DNA of 60,056 nucleotides from an uncultured Pirellulaceae bacterium (GCA_905480235.1 CAJQPP010000028.1:1-60056); one strand, 5' to 3'. Shown: positions 9,230 to 18,447, numbered from the stretch's first letter. The notes: a model not told the origin generated them from the sequence alone. Translations and numbers: made by a program.

Positions 9230-9597
9230 GCGTTCTCACCTCCCTGTTTCTTAGACTCTGCAAGCTCACGCTCAAGTTCGCTCACGCGTTTCTCAAAGGA
9301 CTCTAGTTGGTCGTTGGCCGATCGAGGCTCAACCGGTTGAACTGCAATGGAGACCGGGTTAGTAAAGGCCCATACCATAGCGATGGGCCAGCCGATCCCA
9401 CCTAATAGAATTCCCAGCCAGCCACAGATTTCAATCGCGGCAGCCTGAGGGTGGTGATGCCGTTTGGCGATTTTACCCGGCATGCCGCCGAGCCAAATCA
9501 ACAGCCCCACAATGATACAAAATATGAAGGCCAAAACGCCCCATGCAAAATAGGTGAGTGCGTCCAAGAATTGCCCCTTCGAAGTCTTTTGTAACAA
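9226..9597 (-). CDS. DUF3302 (YiaW-like) small inner-membrane protein
   Basis: 123 residues with two membrane segments (about 13-35 and 52-76). The sequence between and around them, PGKIAKRHHHPQAAAI followed by GWLGILLGGIGWPIAMVWAF, matches the DUF3302/YiaW family of Gram-negative bacteria. The C-terminal 40 residues form a charged coiled coil (LESFEKRVSELERELAESK), also seen in YiaW. The frame begins with TTG at 9597; no better in-frame start or ribosome site is evident. It is first in a likely three-gene operon with the HlyD-like and FGE genes. YiaW function is not established. Confidence 0.8.
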   Translation of the reverse strand: MLQKTSKGQFLDALTYFAWGVLAFIFCIIVGLLIWLGGMPGKIAKRHHHPQAAAIEICGWLGILLGGIGWPIAMVWAFTNPVSIAVQPVEPRSANDQLESFEKRVSELERELAESKKQGGENA

Positions 9598-9660
9598 GCG
9601 TCAACCGATCTGAGCGGGTCAGTCTAACAAGACACAGGAGGGCAACGCAAACCCTGATGT

Positions 9661-11313
9661 TTAGTCACGTGAGCGGCGGATAGCCCTGACCAATTGAAAC
9701 CCCATAAAAACGGCAACGAGGCACCCACTCAAACCGAGAATGGATATCTCATTGACGGTGGGTTTGACCTTATTACTCAAGATCGATGCGGAGCCCATGA
9801 AAAGGGCCGCCGTAAGGATCCCCGTAATCATACGGTTGATTAATACGTCCAGTTTTCTGTGCTCCAAATGCACATCAAATCGCCCCCGTTTAATTTGATT
9901 TAAAATGTCCGCTAATTCACGGGGTGCCATCTCTGCGAGTCGCGTCCAGTCCGCAGCGTTTCTGCGTGCTTTTTTCATCAAGCGGACAGGTGAAATGCGG
10001 CGTTTCACGATCATCTTTTTGTGCGGCTCGAGGATCTCGGCAAGACTGAACTGTGGATTGAGTTCCCGTGCCGTTCCCTCCAACATCACCAGCACCTTGA
10101 TTAGCATCGAAACTCGAGAAGGCAGCAAAATGTTGAAGCGTCGCACAATCTCCATCATGCGATTCAAAGAACCACCCACGTCAAACTCATCCAGTGACTG
10201 CCCTCCATAGATGGCGACATACTCGCTCATCTCGACTCTTAGTTGGTCGGTATCCAAATCCTTCGGAGCAGAGCCCAAAGCACAAATAGAATCGCAAAGC
10301 CCAAGGGAATCTTGGTCGCTGGCTGCGATCATGAGATCCTCAAATTGCTCGCGTAACTTTTCGTCAATCCGCCCCACCATGCCAAAATCCAAAAGGCCAA
10401 TCTTGGAACCCGGCATGGCAAAAATATTGCCTGGATGGGGATCAGCATGATAGAAGCCGTCCCGAAAAATCATCTCCAAAAAGACATTTGCACCACGTTC
10501 TGCCAGCAAACTTAAATCATATCCTTGCTCGGTTAACTTATCCGCGTTTGCCAAACTAATGCCATTGAGCCTTCCCATGGTCAAGACGCGGCGCGAAGAA
10601 CAATCGGCGTAGGCCACGGGGATAAATACGTTTTCGTCCCTGGCAAAGTTATCGGCAAAACGATCGAGACTGCGGCGTTCCTGCGTAAAATCCAGCTCTG
10701 ATAACAAGGTACGAGAAAACTCTTCCAGCGTATCCACCGGTTTGAAACGGCGTGCATCTTCGGAGTAGGTTTCGGCGAGTTGGGCAATGGCATGCATAAT
10801 ATCCAAATCGCTGCGGATCTTTTTTTCGATATCGGAATGCTGAACTTTAACGACCACCTGAGTTCCGTCATGCAAGGTCGCAAAATGCACCTGCCCGATC
10901 GAAGCTGAGGCCGCCGCCACTCCATCAAACTGGGCAAAAATCTCTTCCACCGGTGCCCCTAGATCGGCTTCAATAATGCCACGCACAACTTCTTCAGAAT
11001 CGGCAGGTGTCCCCGATTGCAACAGCGCCAACTCTTGCATGACATCAGGGCCCACCAAATCCGGGCGAGTACTGAGGATCTGCCCCAATTTAATAAATGT
11101 CGTCCCCAGCTCCGTCAGCGCCAGACGTAGCTTTGCGCCTTGGGTCAATTCACTGATGCGATCACCATCAGGCGATTGAAAATGCTTTTGCAGCCAATCG
11201 ATGTTGACATTTTTCAACCAGCCGGCCAGGCCGTACTTGGCGAAAGTCGATACGATCTCCTGAAACCGCTTACTGCCTCTCAGCACACGGGGGATGGACT
11301 GAATTTTAATCAT
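9661..11313 (-). CDS. ABC1 atypical-kinase family protein (UbiB/AarF-like)
   Basis: About 550 residues from ATG 11313; an upstream in-frame TTG at 11322 is possible. The family signature is clear. KLGQILSTRPDLVG is the KxGQ motif, followed by AAASASIGQVHFA (the A-rich loop that replaces the kinase G-loop), VVVKVQ (catalytic Lys), the SELDFTQE ExD-type motif, FYHADPHPGNIF (catalytic-loop equivalent) and IGLLDFGMVGRI (DFG). Two C-terminal membrane segments (about 495-515 and 525-545) anchor it, as in UbiB. Family members support coenzyme Q biosynthesis and lipid-quinone homeostasis as ATPases. No quinone-biosynthesis gene is nearby, and planctomycetes often use menaquinone, so the exact role is open. 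Confidence 0.9.
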   Translation of the reverse strand: MIKIQSIPRVLRGSKRFQEIVSTFAKYGLAGWLKNVNIDWLQKHFQSPDGDRISELTQGAKLRLALTELGTTFIKLGQILSTRPDLVGPDVMQELALLQSGTPADSEEVVRGIIEADLGAPVEEIFAQFDGVAAASASIGQVHFATLHDGTQVVVKVQHSDIEKKIRSDLDIMHAIAQLAETYSEDARRFKPVDTLEEFSRTLLSELDFTQERRSLDRFADNFARDENVFIPVAYADCSSRRVLTMGRLNGISLANADKLTEQGYDLSLLAERGANVFLEMIFRDGFYHADPHPGNIFAMPGSKIGLLDFGMVGRIDEKLREQFEDLMIAASDQDSLGLCDSICALGSAPKDLDTDQLRVEMSEYVAIYGGQSLDEFDVGGSLNRMMEIVRRFNILLPSRVSMLIKVLVMLEGTARELNPQFSLAEILEPHKKMIVKRRISPVRLMKKARRNAADWTRLAEMAPRELADILNQIKRGRFDVHLEHRKLDVLINRMITGILTAALFMGSASILSNKVKPTVNEISILGLSGCLVAVFMGFQLVRAIRRSRD

Positions 11314-11734
11314 GCCGGTCAATCATCTCGCAAGATTGGTAAACGGTTGGACCCGCAATGCTCGTGACAAAGAAGGGGGCCATCGGAAGGTACGCCAAGG
11401 CACTTATCGTGGCGAATCCGACCGCAGGTGCCAAGCCGCGATCAATTCCACAAAATGTCACGGCCGTGACGCTTAATCGTTAAAGTTTGGCCAGCGTGAC
11501 AGAAAGTACGCACAACCCAGAACCCGAACAAGGGACAGCCCGTGAATTCACAACGAATCCGGGGTAAATCCCCGCATATTCTGGTGAATTCAGCGTCAAC
11601 CCCGGTTACAATGTGGAACAATGGAACTCTTCTATTTAGAAGCATAACAATATCAACGCGGCGAGAGACCACTTTTGGGTGGTGCTGGCCGCAAACCATC
11701 CCTTCAATAAATGAAAAGCAACGGGAGAAATTTA
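11314..11734. promoter_or_regulatory. Divergent intergenic region with two perfect palindromes
   Basis: About 420 bases between divergently transcribed ABC1 and secreted-protein genes, so both promoters must lie here. Two perfect palindromes stand out: GTCACGGCCGTGAC at 11457-11470 and GTGAATTCAC at 11542-11551. A GGGGTAAATCCCC hairpin follows at about 11560. These could be operator sites or chance; I recognise no named operator. GGGAG at 11723-11727 is the ribosome site of the downstream gene. Confidence 0.35.
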
Positions 11735-13291
11735 ATGAGATCGCTTGGAACCAAAGCCTTGCTGTTAATCGCGATGGCTGTTGGAACGATTTCCTCCTCG
11801 AACGATCTGAGTGCACAGCAGTCAGTCAGCGAGTTGGCTAAAAAGTTCCCTGGCTACGTCAATGCAGTGATGTCGGTCAACGCCAAAAAAATACGCAACA
11901 GCGCGTTGGCGAAAGAAAAAGGCTGGGCGGATTCCTACGAAGGAAAAGTTTCTTCGGGTTTGATCTTCGTTCCCGATAAGGCGGACGAAGTCCTCATGGG
12001 CTCTGCCATGGATTTCCAAACATTCCATGCTCGCACCACCGCCATGTTAATCGAAGTCCCGAACAAGCCTGACATCGAGTTGATTCGCAAAGCCACCAAT
12101 GGAAAAATTGATAACATGCTCGGCCTGCAGGTGGTGGAAACGAACGACGATCATTACGTCGCCGTTTTAGATGACGATACCGTTGCCGCTTATCGTCCGG
12201 CGATTCGAACTGATTTTCTGCCTTGGCTTTCGGATCTGAAAAAAGGCAACACGATGGACGTGCGACCTTATCTCGCCGAAGGCCTGGCTTACAGTGACAT
12301 GGGAACCGAAATCATCATTGCTTTCGACCTGAAACATGTCATCAGTCGCGAAAAAATCTACGATGACATCAAAGGCAGCAAGGAAATTCAAGATGCCGGT
12401 TTAGACCCCAAAGTCGTATCCGGCCTCATCGCCTCGATTCGGGGTGTCACCCTGGGTGTCACGGTCACTGACCACATCACTGGTGCCGTAAAAATTGATT
12501 TTGAGGAAGACGTTTCTTCTTTGAAAACGTTGCACGGCGGAATCGCCAAAGGCGTGCTAGAACGAATCGGTTTGCATGTGGATGATTTCGACAACTGGGA
12601 GCCCAAGCCAACCACGCCCAAGCAACTACAGATGCTGGGTCGCCTAAGTGAATCCAGTTTCCGACGTTTAATGGCAATTGTTGACGCAGCACCCAGCAAC
12701 TCGATGGCCATGTCAAGCGACGGTTCGTCTGCCGCTCCTGCATCCAACGATCCGGCAACCATCAACCTGAACTACTTCAACGCAGTTGACAATTTAGTTA
12801 AGGAAGTCAAACCCAAGCTAAGCGCGGGTAACGCTTATACTCGAAACGCTAAATGGTTGAGAAAATTTGCTGAGAAAATTGACCTGCTTCCCGTTATGAA
12901 CGTGGACGCAGACGTTGTAGATTTTGGCGTATACGCCGCCAGCATGTTACGAGACGCGTCCCAATACATGATCGACACCAACTCGGAAACCAAAACGAAG
13001 ATTCAGGGGCTGATTGCTTCTGGTGCTCGAAGCGGTGGCGGCGTTGGCTACGGTGGTGGTTACGGTCGCAGTTACGGTGCCAACTACGGTGGATACCGTT
13101 GGGGTAATCGTTATGGACGAGGCAGCCGCAGCGGCCGGGGTACCGGACAACGTTTGCGGGACGCCACCAAAGCTAACGACAAGACGGAAGCGATTCGAAC
13201 CCTTTCTCAAATGTTCACCGACTACGATGCTCAACGAGCTGACTTGCGACGTGAGCTGGAGCAGAAGTATCAGGAAGAACCTCGCAAATAA
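11735..13291 (+). CDS. Secreted planctomycete hypothetical protein, paralogue A
   Basis: 518 residues from ATG 11735, chosen because GGGAG lies 7 bases upstream and the next 27 residues form a signal peptide ending near SSNDLSAQ; an ATG at 11711 gives a poor signal. The body has alternating beta/helix sequence with no catalytic motif I recognise. A Gly/Tyr/Arg-rich stretch lies near residue 427-465 (VGYGGGYGRSYG), and the C-terminus is a charged helix. It is clearly related to the convergent gene at 13426-14997: both share an IxSIRGVT segment, a segment ending in PVMNVDADVV / PTMNLDPELV, and a final DxxRxDLxxxxEQKY / ExxRxDLTEKYG helix. Function unknown; probably periplasmic or surface-exposed. 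Confidence 0.8.
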   Translation: MRSLGTKALLLIAMAVGTISSSNDLSAQQSVSELAKKFPGYVNAVMSVNAKKIRNSALAKEKGWADSYEGKVSSGLIFVPDKADEVLMGSAMDFQTFHARTTAMLIEVPNKPDIELIRKATNGKIDNMLGLQVVETNDDHYVAVLDDDTVAAYRPAIRTDFLPWLSDLKKGNTMDVRPYLAEGLAYSDMGTEIIIAFDLKHVISREKIYDDIKGSKEIQDAGLDPKVVSGLIASIRGVTLGVTVTDHITGAVKIDFEEDVSSLKTLHGGIAKGVLERIGLHVDDFDNWEPKPTTPKQLQMLGRLSESSFRRLMAIVDAAPSNSMAMSSDGSSAAPASNDPATINLNYFNAVDNLVKEVKPKLSAGNAYTRNAKWLRKFAEKIDLLPVMNVDADVVDFGVYAASMLRDASQYMIDTNSETKTKIQGLIASGARSGGGVGYGGGYGRSYGANYGGYRWGNRYGRGSRSGRGTGQRLRDATKANDKTEAIRTLSQMFTDYDAQRADLRRELEQKYQEEPRK

Positions 13292-13322
13292 GCGAAACAC
13301 TCTTCAAGAGAGTAAACAAAAC

Positions 13323-13354
13323 AAAAGCCGCGTCGAAATCGACGCGGCTTTTTT
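13323..13354. terminator. Bidirectional rho-independent terminator between the paralogues
   Basis: The stem GCCGCGTCGA / TCGACGCGGC is perfect, flanked by A4 on the left and T6 on the right. It can therefore terminate transcription from both converging genes. Confidence 0.88.
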
Positions 13355-13425
13355 CGTTTTCAAAATTAACGGTTCAACACCGTCTTCGCAGGGGTTCGCC
13401 AGGCAAACCACATGGAATTGGCCCA

Positions 13426-14997
13426 CTAAAACGGCACGCCGTACTTCTCAGTTAGATCCTGCCGCACTCGCTCATGATCCGCATAGACCTGGCTCATCAC
13501 TTGACTCGCGTCCGAATTAGCTCGGCCGATTTCACGATCCTCGATAGCGAAGTTTTCTTGCGCTGAACCGATGTGGTAATTGCGGCTGTACATCGGTGCG
13601 TAACGATACCGCACATGACCACCGTAATTGTATCGACGCGTCGGTATGGCGGTCACGTTTACATCGCCGCCGGGCCGAATGGTATTATCAATTTGCTGCT
13701 CGGCAATGCGATCGTTCGTCATATGCAGCGTTCCGACCACGTTCTCCAAAGAGCGAGCGACGTACTTACCATGTTGCACGAGTTCCGGATCCAGATTCAT
13801 CGTCGGAGTAACTGTCAATCTCCTTACGTAATTGCTGATCCACAGGGCATTATCATTCAGCGTATTGGTTGAATGACCCTGACTAAGGTCATTCAGCATT
13901 TCCGTAATTTGATTGAAGTACTTCTGGTTTGCCTTAATCTCTCTTTTCCGTTTACTGTCTGCCAATCGTTCCGTTGCCGACATGCGAGGGCGTGCAGGCT
14001 CGGCCTTTGGCTCTGCCGGTTTTGCGTCGGCATTTTCTTGACCGCTAGACGTTAGACCCGATTTCCCGGCAACACCACCAAGGCTATTGAGACTGAAAAT
14101 TCGTTGCATGATGCTCGGCGTCAACTTACCGGTCATGCTGATACGATTTTTGTAGACCTCAATTTGCCAATCGTCGAGATTTCCCAAGTTCGCCCCAGCT
14201 GCTTTTAACGCTGAGGAAACAAATTGCTCGGCATGAGGCTTCAAGGCGGTAATTTCTTCAGCGAAGTCGATGGAGATTGCACAAGTCTCGTAAACCAACT
14301 CGCTCTCAATCGTGACGCCGCGAATACTCGTGATAATCTTCGTGATCTTGTCGTAATCGGCCTTGTCAAAAATCCCGGACTGCTCAACCGCACGGCTAAC
14401 AATGGACTTGCCAAAGAAATTGGATAGATCTACCGCAAAAGTAATCTGGGGTTTCGATTTCCCAAATCGCTCAGCCACCTCGTTTAGATAAGGTGATAAT
14501 TCCGACGATTTATTGCGGCGATTTAACCAACGAGCGGCGGATTGTCGATTCATGGGTGAAACGACTGTCACCATGTTTTTGGAATCCACAAACACGCACG
14601 CTTCATTGATCCAGACAATATCCGTGTCACCAATCTGGTCAACCACACCATTGCGAGCCTTGGCAATCGCATCGGCAGAAACGCTATCTCCCAATTCCAA
14701 TACAACCACTTGCTTTAAGGGAGCCATGTGTTGAATATCAAATTCCGTCCCACTGACGGCATACTGAACTCCCTCAGGCAGTGCCATCGGTGAAGAACTG
14801 TTGGCTGCTGAGTAAGTCGTCTTCCATTTCTCCATGACCGCTGGCGGAGCGTCCCTGACGGCCTTCCCGTTAATCAGGAAAACAGAATTGGATTCAGCGG
14901 GTAAACGCTGAATCATGTCAGTGAGCTCATCCTGCCCACTCACAGAAGCCGTAAAGGCCAGCGTCAGCATCAAAATCAGTGATTGAATGTGTTTCAT
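13426..14997 (-). CDS. Secreted planctomycete hypothetical protein, paralogue B
   Basis: 523 residues from ATG 14997, with a signal peptide (SLILMLTLAFTASVSGQ). A GTG at 15006 is an alternative start. It shares the architecture of the convergent gene at 11735-13291: an N-terminal SVFLING-like strand, the ITSIRGVTIES segment, a central linker (here rich in Ala, Glu and Pro, about 320-345), the PTMNLDPELV segment, an Arg/Tyr-rich stretch (GGHVRYRYAPMYSRNYH) where the paralogue is Gly-rich, and a final charged helix (ERVRQDLTEKYG). Nothing catalytic is recognised. The tail-to-tail arrangement points to inverted duplication followed by long divergence. Confidence 0.8.
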   Translation of the reverse strand: MKHIQSLILMLTLAFTASVSGQDELTDMIQRLPAESNSVFLINGKAVRDAPPAVMEKWKTTYSAANSSSPMALPEGVQYAVSGTEFDIQHMAPLKQVVVLELGDSVSADAIAKARNGVVDQIGDTDIVWINEACVFVDSKNMVTVVSPMNRQSAARWLNRRNKSSELSPYLNEVAERFGKSKPQITFAVDLSNFFGKSIVSRAVEQSGIFDKADYDKITKIITSIRGVTIESELVYETCAISIDFAEEITALKPHAEQFVSSALKAAGANLGNLDDWQIEVYKNRISMTGKLTPSIMQRIFSLNSLGGVAGKSGLTSSGQENADAKPAEPKAEPARPRMSATERLADSKRKREIKANQKYFNQITEMLNDLSQGHSTNTLNDNALWISNYVRRLTVTPTMNLDPELVQHGKYVARSLENVVGTLHMTNDRIAEQQIDNTIRPGGDVNVTAIPTRRYNYGGHVRYRYAPMYSRNYHIGSAQENFAIEDREIGRANSDASQVMSQVYADHERVRQDLTEKYGVPF

Positions 14998-16029
14998 GGT
15001 TTGCACTCAAAAATTCTTGTAATTGGAGGGGTCAGAAATCGATCATGCCAGGAGATTGATTGGGGCAATGCAAATCCTCCGGGGAAATGATCGCCGATAT
15101 TTTATCCCACGGCTGGGCCCAGTGGAAAATTTAAACGGAAAGGCCACTTTTGGGAAAGTAGCTCACAAAAGACTATTTAGCCGTGAGTAATTTCGACTTT
15201 TCCAAAAACAAACGCTAGTCAAAGAGAGGGATTCCCCGGAAATCGTTGCATCCCCGAGCTCCCAAACCAAAACTGACCCGTGAGCCTACTAAGTCACGCT
15301 CGCGGATTTCCTTTTTCATAGTTTTCTAAAATGGAAAGTAACTTCTCAACGGACACTTGCCAAAGCGTATCCCGAACCCTTGCGTTCCACCTTTAATATC
15401 ACGCTGGCGTGTCAGCGGCAGCGAATTGGGCAGCCCGAAGGGCAGGCCGGTATACCCTTGAGTTTACATCGATTCCAGCGGTCTCCAGGGGAATGATACG
15501 GGCAAAACGAAGCTCTGTTATACCGCTTGAGGTATCCCTGAAACCCAAAGCTCATAATCAACCTAACGAACTTGCAGAGGATCACCATCCGTCACCGGCA
15601 TGAGCGATTTATCGCGAGGAATCAAAGGTCCAACGAGCCACCGAAACTCTCACACCAGTGAGAATTGACGAAGCGGTGTTCCCGTCAAACGGACCCGAGT
15701 ATGTAACCGTTCACCTAAAAAGGGCATAAAAAACCAATTTTGAAAACCGAGAGCCCCATTTCAAAGTCTTTCCATTTATGCCGTTTCCCTAGTGCCCACA
15801 CCAAAAACACATAAAACGAGACGATTCCCAGTGAAAACTCAGTCTTGGCACGTATTTGATCATTTGTTAACGTGCCATTGTTGTGGGACAAATCGACGCC
15901 ATTTCGACCGGGTCTAAGGATCTCGACCCGAGCAGAAACCGGTGCCGATTTGTTAAGCCACCACATTGGATGAAAGGTAAGGAAACCTAACCCATCCTCG
16001 CCCACGCCGGCGAGGCACAGGAGTCCAAG
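14998..16029. other. Large intergenic region, about 1 kb, without a convincing gene
   Basis: This region separates divergent genes and must hold promoters for paralogue B and rimI. Open frames at 15409-15603 (+) and 15715-16005 (-) have no ribosome site or recognisable sequence. A small hairpin TCTCAC-ACCA-GTGAGA lies at 15648-15663. AGGAG about 7 bases before 16030 is the rimI ribosome site. I recognise no RNA gene, but one cannot be excluded by eye. Confidence 0.4.
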
Positions 16030-16548
16030 ATGGATTCAATGACTGATTTTGGAATTAACATTCACATTCGGTGGATGATTCGTCGAGATATGCCGGAAGT
16101 GCTGCAAATCGAGCAAGGGAGCTTTGAGTTTCCGTGGTCGGAAGAGGACTTCATTCGTTGTCTTCGGCAACGAAATTGTATCGGCATGGTGGCCGAACAT
16201 GACAACCGCATTGTCGGTTTCATGATTTACGAACTTCACAAGAATCAACTGCACATTCTGAACTTTGCCGTTCGTCCGGATTACCGGCGGAGAAATGTTG
16301 GACGCCAAATGGCGGACAAACTTATCGGTAAACTATCTCAGCAACGCCGCAGTCGGATCGTTCTGGAAGTTCGCGAAACCAATCTGGCAGCACAGATCTT
16401 TTTCAAACATCTCGGTTTTCGCGCGATGTCAGTCCTTCGTGACTACTACGACGACACCACCGAAGATGCCTACGTGATGCATTACCGTCTACAGTCCGTT
16501 GCCGAAACGGTAGATCCAGTAAATCGCATTGCTCGCTTAGCGGGCTAA
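16030..16548 (+). CDS. rimI: Ribosomal protein S18 N-alanine acetyltransferase, GNAT family
   Basis: 172 residues from ATG 16030 with AGGAG correctly spaced upstream. It is a GNAT fold: IRWMIRRDMPEVLQIEQGSFEFPWSEEDF at the start is the typical RimI opening. GFMIYELHKNQLHILNFAVRPDYRRRNVGRQM carries the acetyl-CoA pyrophosphate loop (RRRNVG), and VRETNLAAQIFFKHLGFRAM with RDYYDDTTEDAYVM is the usual RimI C-terminus. The predicted reaction is N-terminal acetylation of ribosomal protein S18, in the cytoplasm. It converges with the ATP-grasp gene, and a shared terminator stem overlaps that gene's last codons. Confidence 0.9.
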   Translation: MDSMTDFGINIHIRWMIRRDMPEVLQIEQGSFEFPWSEEDFIRCLRQRNCIGMVAEHDNRIVGFMIYELHKNQLHILNFAVRPDYRRRNVGRQMADKLIGKLSQQRRSRIVLEVRETNLAAQIFFKHLGFRAMSVLRDYYDDTTEDAYVMHYRLQSVAETVDPVNRIARLAG

Positions 16549-16574
16549 CGCCCAACGAAACTTATTAAACAACC

Positions 16575-16607
16575 AACCGCCAGGATTTATTTCTTGGCGG
16601 TTTTTTT
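16575..16607 (+). terminator. Rho-independent terminator after rimI
   Basis: CCGCCA at 16577-16582 pairs with TGGCGG at 16595-16600, extended by AA/TT and followed by T7. The hairpin overlaps the last codons and stop of the convergent ATP-grasp gene. Confidence 0.8.
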
Positions 16608-17744
16608 CTGCTTCAATAACCGCAGCACTGTCTCCCTGGCCATCGCCAAGTTGCCCAACACCGCTGCGTCCGTTGCAGCGTCTGCCCACACCGTACAAAC
16701 CGGCATGTCGGTTTCTATACAGGTGCCTGGGCAAGGAATATCTGTCAGCGACGGCTCCGCTACCTTGCTCAACAGCACCAAATTGGCATGAGTTTCCGCG
16801 TCGATGACGATCGGATTTTCGGCGTCCCAGTAAACGTACTCCTTGCCGAGTAAAGCGGTCTCTCGAGGCGGTTCAAATTTTGCTTGGCCAATTGGTTCGA
16901 ATGCATTGAGATGATGATGAAATAACGAGTAGCCGGCAGAACGCTCCAAAATTTCCATCGAAGCGGTGTACCGTGGATTCACCTCAAGTAACCAAGCCAC
17001 GTCTTCGCATACAATGAAATCGATTCCGAACCAACCTAGCAACCCGCAGGAACCAGCAATCACTGTTGCCATTCCCCGGAGCTGTCGCTCAATCGCCGGG
17101 GATAAAAATACCGGCCCATAGGAACCTGAGTAAAGAAAGGGACGAGTGCTGGAAACGCTGGGAATCTGTCGACAGACGCCCATCAATTCACATTCTTTTG
17201 CCCCCGCAACAAACGTCGCTCCGCAAACAACTCCCGGGACATACTCTTGATAATAAACCGGTCTTGAATCCCCTTTCCCGGTCACCAAGTTGGCGGCTGT
17301 ATGCATACGTCGTACATGCTGCCCACCTCCAGAACGAAGCGGCTTTTCAAGCCATTCCCCGCTTTCCAGCCAGTCTCTTGAAATGGAGAGCACGGGTATA
17401 TGCGCTGCACGCAAACGATCGGACAATAGAAACGGGTCCAACACGTCAGCTAATGCTTGCCCCACCGGAGAGTAAACCGGTTTACCTGCGAACGGATCCT
17501 CACGACCCGCTACTTCATTTTCGATCCCCGCCCCAATCAAGATACGAGATGGAGTGGACTGGTTCGTTGCTTCGCGAACCGCAGCCTCGCAACTGCGGAC
17601 TTGCCGAACATTACAAATTTGCTGAGCATCCCAGTCAGCAAACAGATCAATGCCCCGACACCGGTATCCCGCTTGGCGAACGGATCGCGCCATGGCCCGG
17701 CAGGAGGCTGCAACCACAAGAAACTCCTCATTTTCGTTGTGCAT
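16587..17744 (-). CDS. ATP-grasp domain protein, probably linked to tetrahydromethanopterin C1 metabolism
   Basis: About 385 residues from ATG 17744; the longer frame from TTG 17783 has no support. The N-terminus is a Rossmann-like pre-ATP-grasp domain (FLVVAASCRAMARSVRQAG, then GIDLFADWDAQ). The ATP-grasp core includes EKPLRSGGGQHVR (phosphate-binding loop), YYQEYVPGVVCGATFV and the metal-binding WLLEVNPRYTASMEILE. ATP-grasp enzymes ligate carboxylates to amines or thiols. Proteins of this kind occur in the gene sets around the H4MPT formaldehyde pathway of methylotrophs and planctomycetes. The divergent position 136 bases from fae supports a role in cofactor (methanopterin/methanofuran) synthesis, which remains inference. 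It ends in a Lys-rich tail. Confidence 0.8.
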   Translation of the reverse strand: MHNENEEFLVVAASCRAMARSVRQAGYRCRGIDLFADWDAQQICNVRQVRSCEAAVREATNQSTPSRILIGAGIENEVAGREDPFAGKPVYSPVGQALADVLDPFLLSDRLRAAHIPVLSISRDWLESGEWLEKPLRSGGGQHVRRMHTAANLVTGKGDSRPVYYQEYVPGVVCGATFVAGAKECELMGVCRQIPSVSSTRPFLYSGSYGPVFLSPAIERQLRGMATVIAGSCGLLGWFGIDFIVCEDVAWLLEVNPRYTASMEILERSAGYSLFHHHLNAFEPIGQAKFEPPRETALLGKEYVYWDAENPIVIDAETHANLVLLSKVAEPSLTDIPCPGTCIETDMPVCTVWADAATDAAVLGNLAMARETVLRLLKQKKTAKK

Positions 17745-17880
17745 TTTACTAATGTTCCCCGAGTAAATTCGGGCGGGTTGCAATTGGTATCCGGTTTGCT
17801 ACGCTCAGCGGTTAAATCGTAGGACAAAACCCTCGTTCCGTGGGGGTGTCAATGGAAATATCTGAGACTGGAGATTGTAA
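17745..17880. promoter_or_regulatory. Shared divergent promoter region, ATP-grasp / fae
   Basis: 136 bases separate the two divergent start codons, so both promoters must lie here. GGAG 7 bases before the fae ATG is its ribosome site. I see no certain -10/-35 boxes or operator. Confidence 0.4.
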
Positions 17881-18378
17881 ATGTCAATGCACATCGGCGA
17901 AGCCCTGGCAGGCGATGGAAATGAAGTTGCCCACATCGACTTGTTGATCGGCAGCAAAGACGGACCCGTAGGCGTCGCATTCGCCAATGCTTTGGCGCGA
18001 CAGAGCAAGGGCCATACCAATTTACTGGCTGTAATCGCTCCCAACCTAGCCGTTAAGCCCTCGACTGTTATGGTCACGAAAGTGACGATCGATGGGATGC
18101 GACAAGTCGGCCAAATTTTTGGCCCTGCCCAAGAAGCCGTCGCCCGTGCAGTCGCCGACAGTGTCGAAGAAGGCATTATCCCCAAAGATCAAGCAGAGGA
18201 CTTGGTCATTGTTTGTGGTGTTTTCATTCACCCCGCAGCCGAAGATAATAAAAAGATCTACGACTACAATTATGAAGCCACGAAAGAATCGATTGCCAAT
18301 GCGATGGGTGGAAAACCATCCGCTGACGACATGATCGCCGGTAAGGCCGACGCCGCTCATCCATTCCGCGGCTTCTAA
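17881..18378 (+). CDS. fae: Formaldehyde-activating enzyme
   Basis: 165 residues, the full length of Fae. It condenses formaldehyde with tetrahydromethanopterin to give methylene-H4MPT, the first step of H4MPT-dependent formaldehyde oxidation or detoxification in the cytoplasm. The sequence is strongly conserved: GNEVAHIDLLIGSKDGPVG carries the catalytic His18, followed by NLLAVIAPNLAVKPSTVMV, GQIFGPAQEAVARAVADSV and VFIHPAAEDNKKIYDYNYEAT. ATG 17881 has GGAG 7 bases upstream. It is followed at once by a terminator and then the methylene-H4MPT dehydrogenase gene. Confidence 0.96.
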   Translation: MSMHIGEALAGDGNEVAHIDLLIGSKDGPVGVAFANALARQSKGHTNLLAVIAPNLAVKPSTVMVTKVTIDGMRQVGQIFGPAQEAVARAVADSVEEGIIPKDQAEDLVIVCGVFIHPAAEDNKKIYDYNYEATKESIANAMGGKPSADDMIAGKADAAHPFRGF

Positions 18379-18414
18379 TCTCTGCACCCTATTTGATCGA
18401 AAAACCAAAAAACG

Positions 18415-18442
18415 AAGCCCGATTTTCAAGTCGGGCTTTTTT
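18415..18442 (+). terminator. Rho-independent terminator (or attenuator) between fae and the dehydrogenase gene
   Basis: AAGCCCGA at 18415-18422 pairs with TCGGGCTT at 18431-18438, followed by T4. The next ATG is at 18448, so the stem also covers the place where that gene's ribosome site would lie. Confidence 0.85.
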
Positions 18443-18447
18443 ATTTC

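Noticed and set aside
15715..16005. 96-codon minus-strand frame with one hydrophobic stretch
   Set aside because: No ribosome site, no family resemblance, and it would overlap the rimI promoter region.
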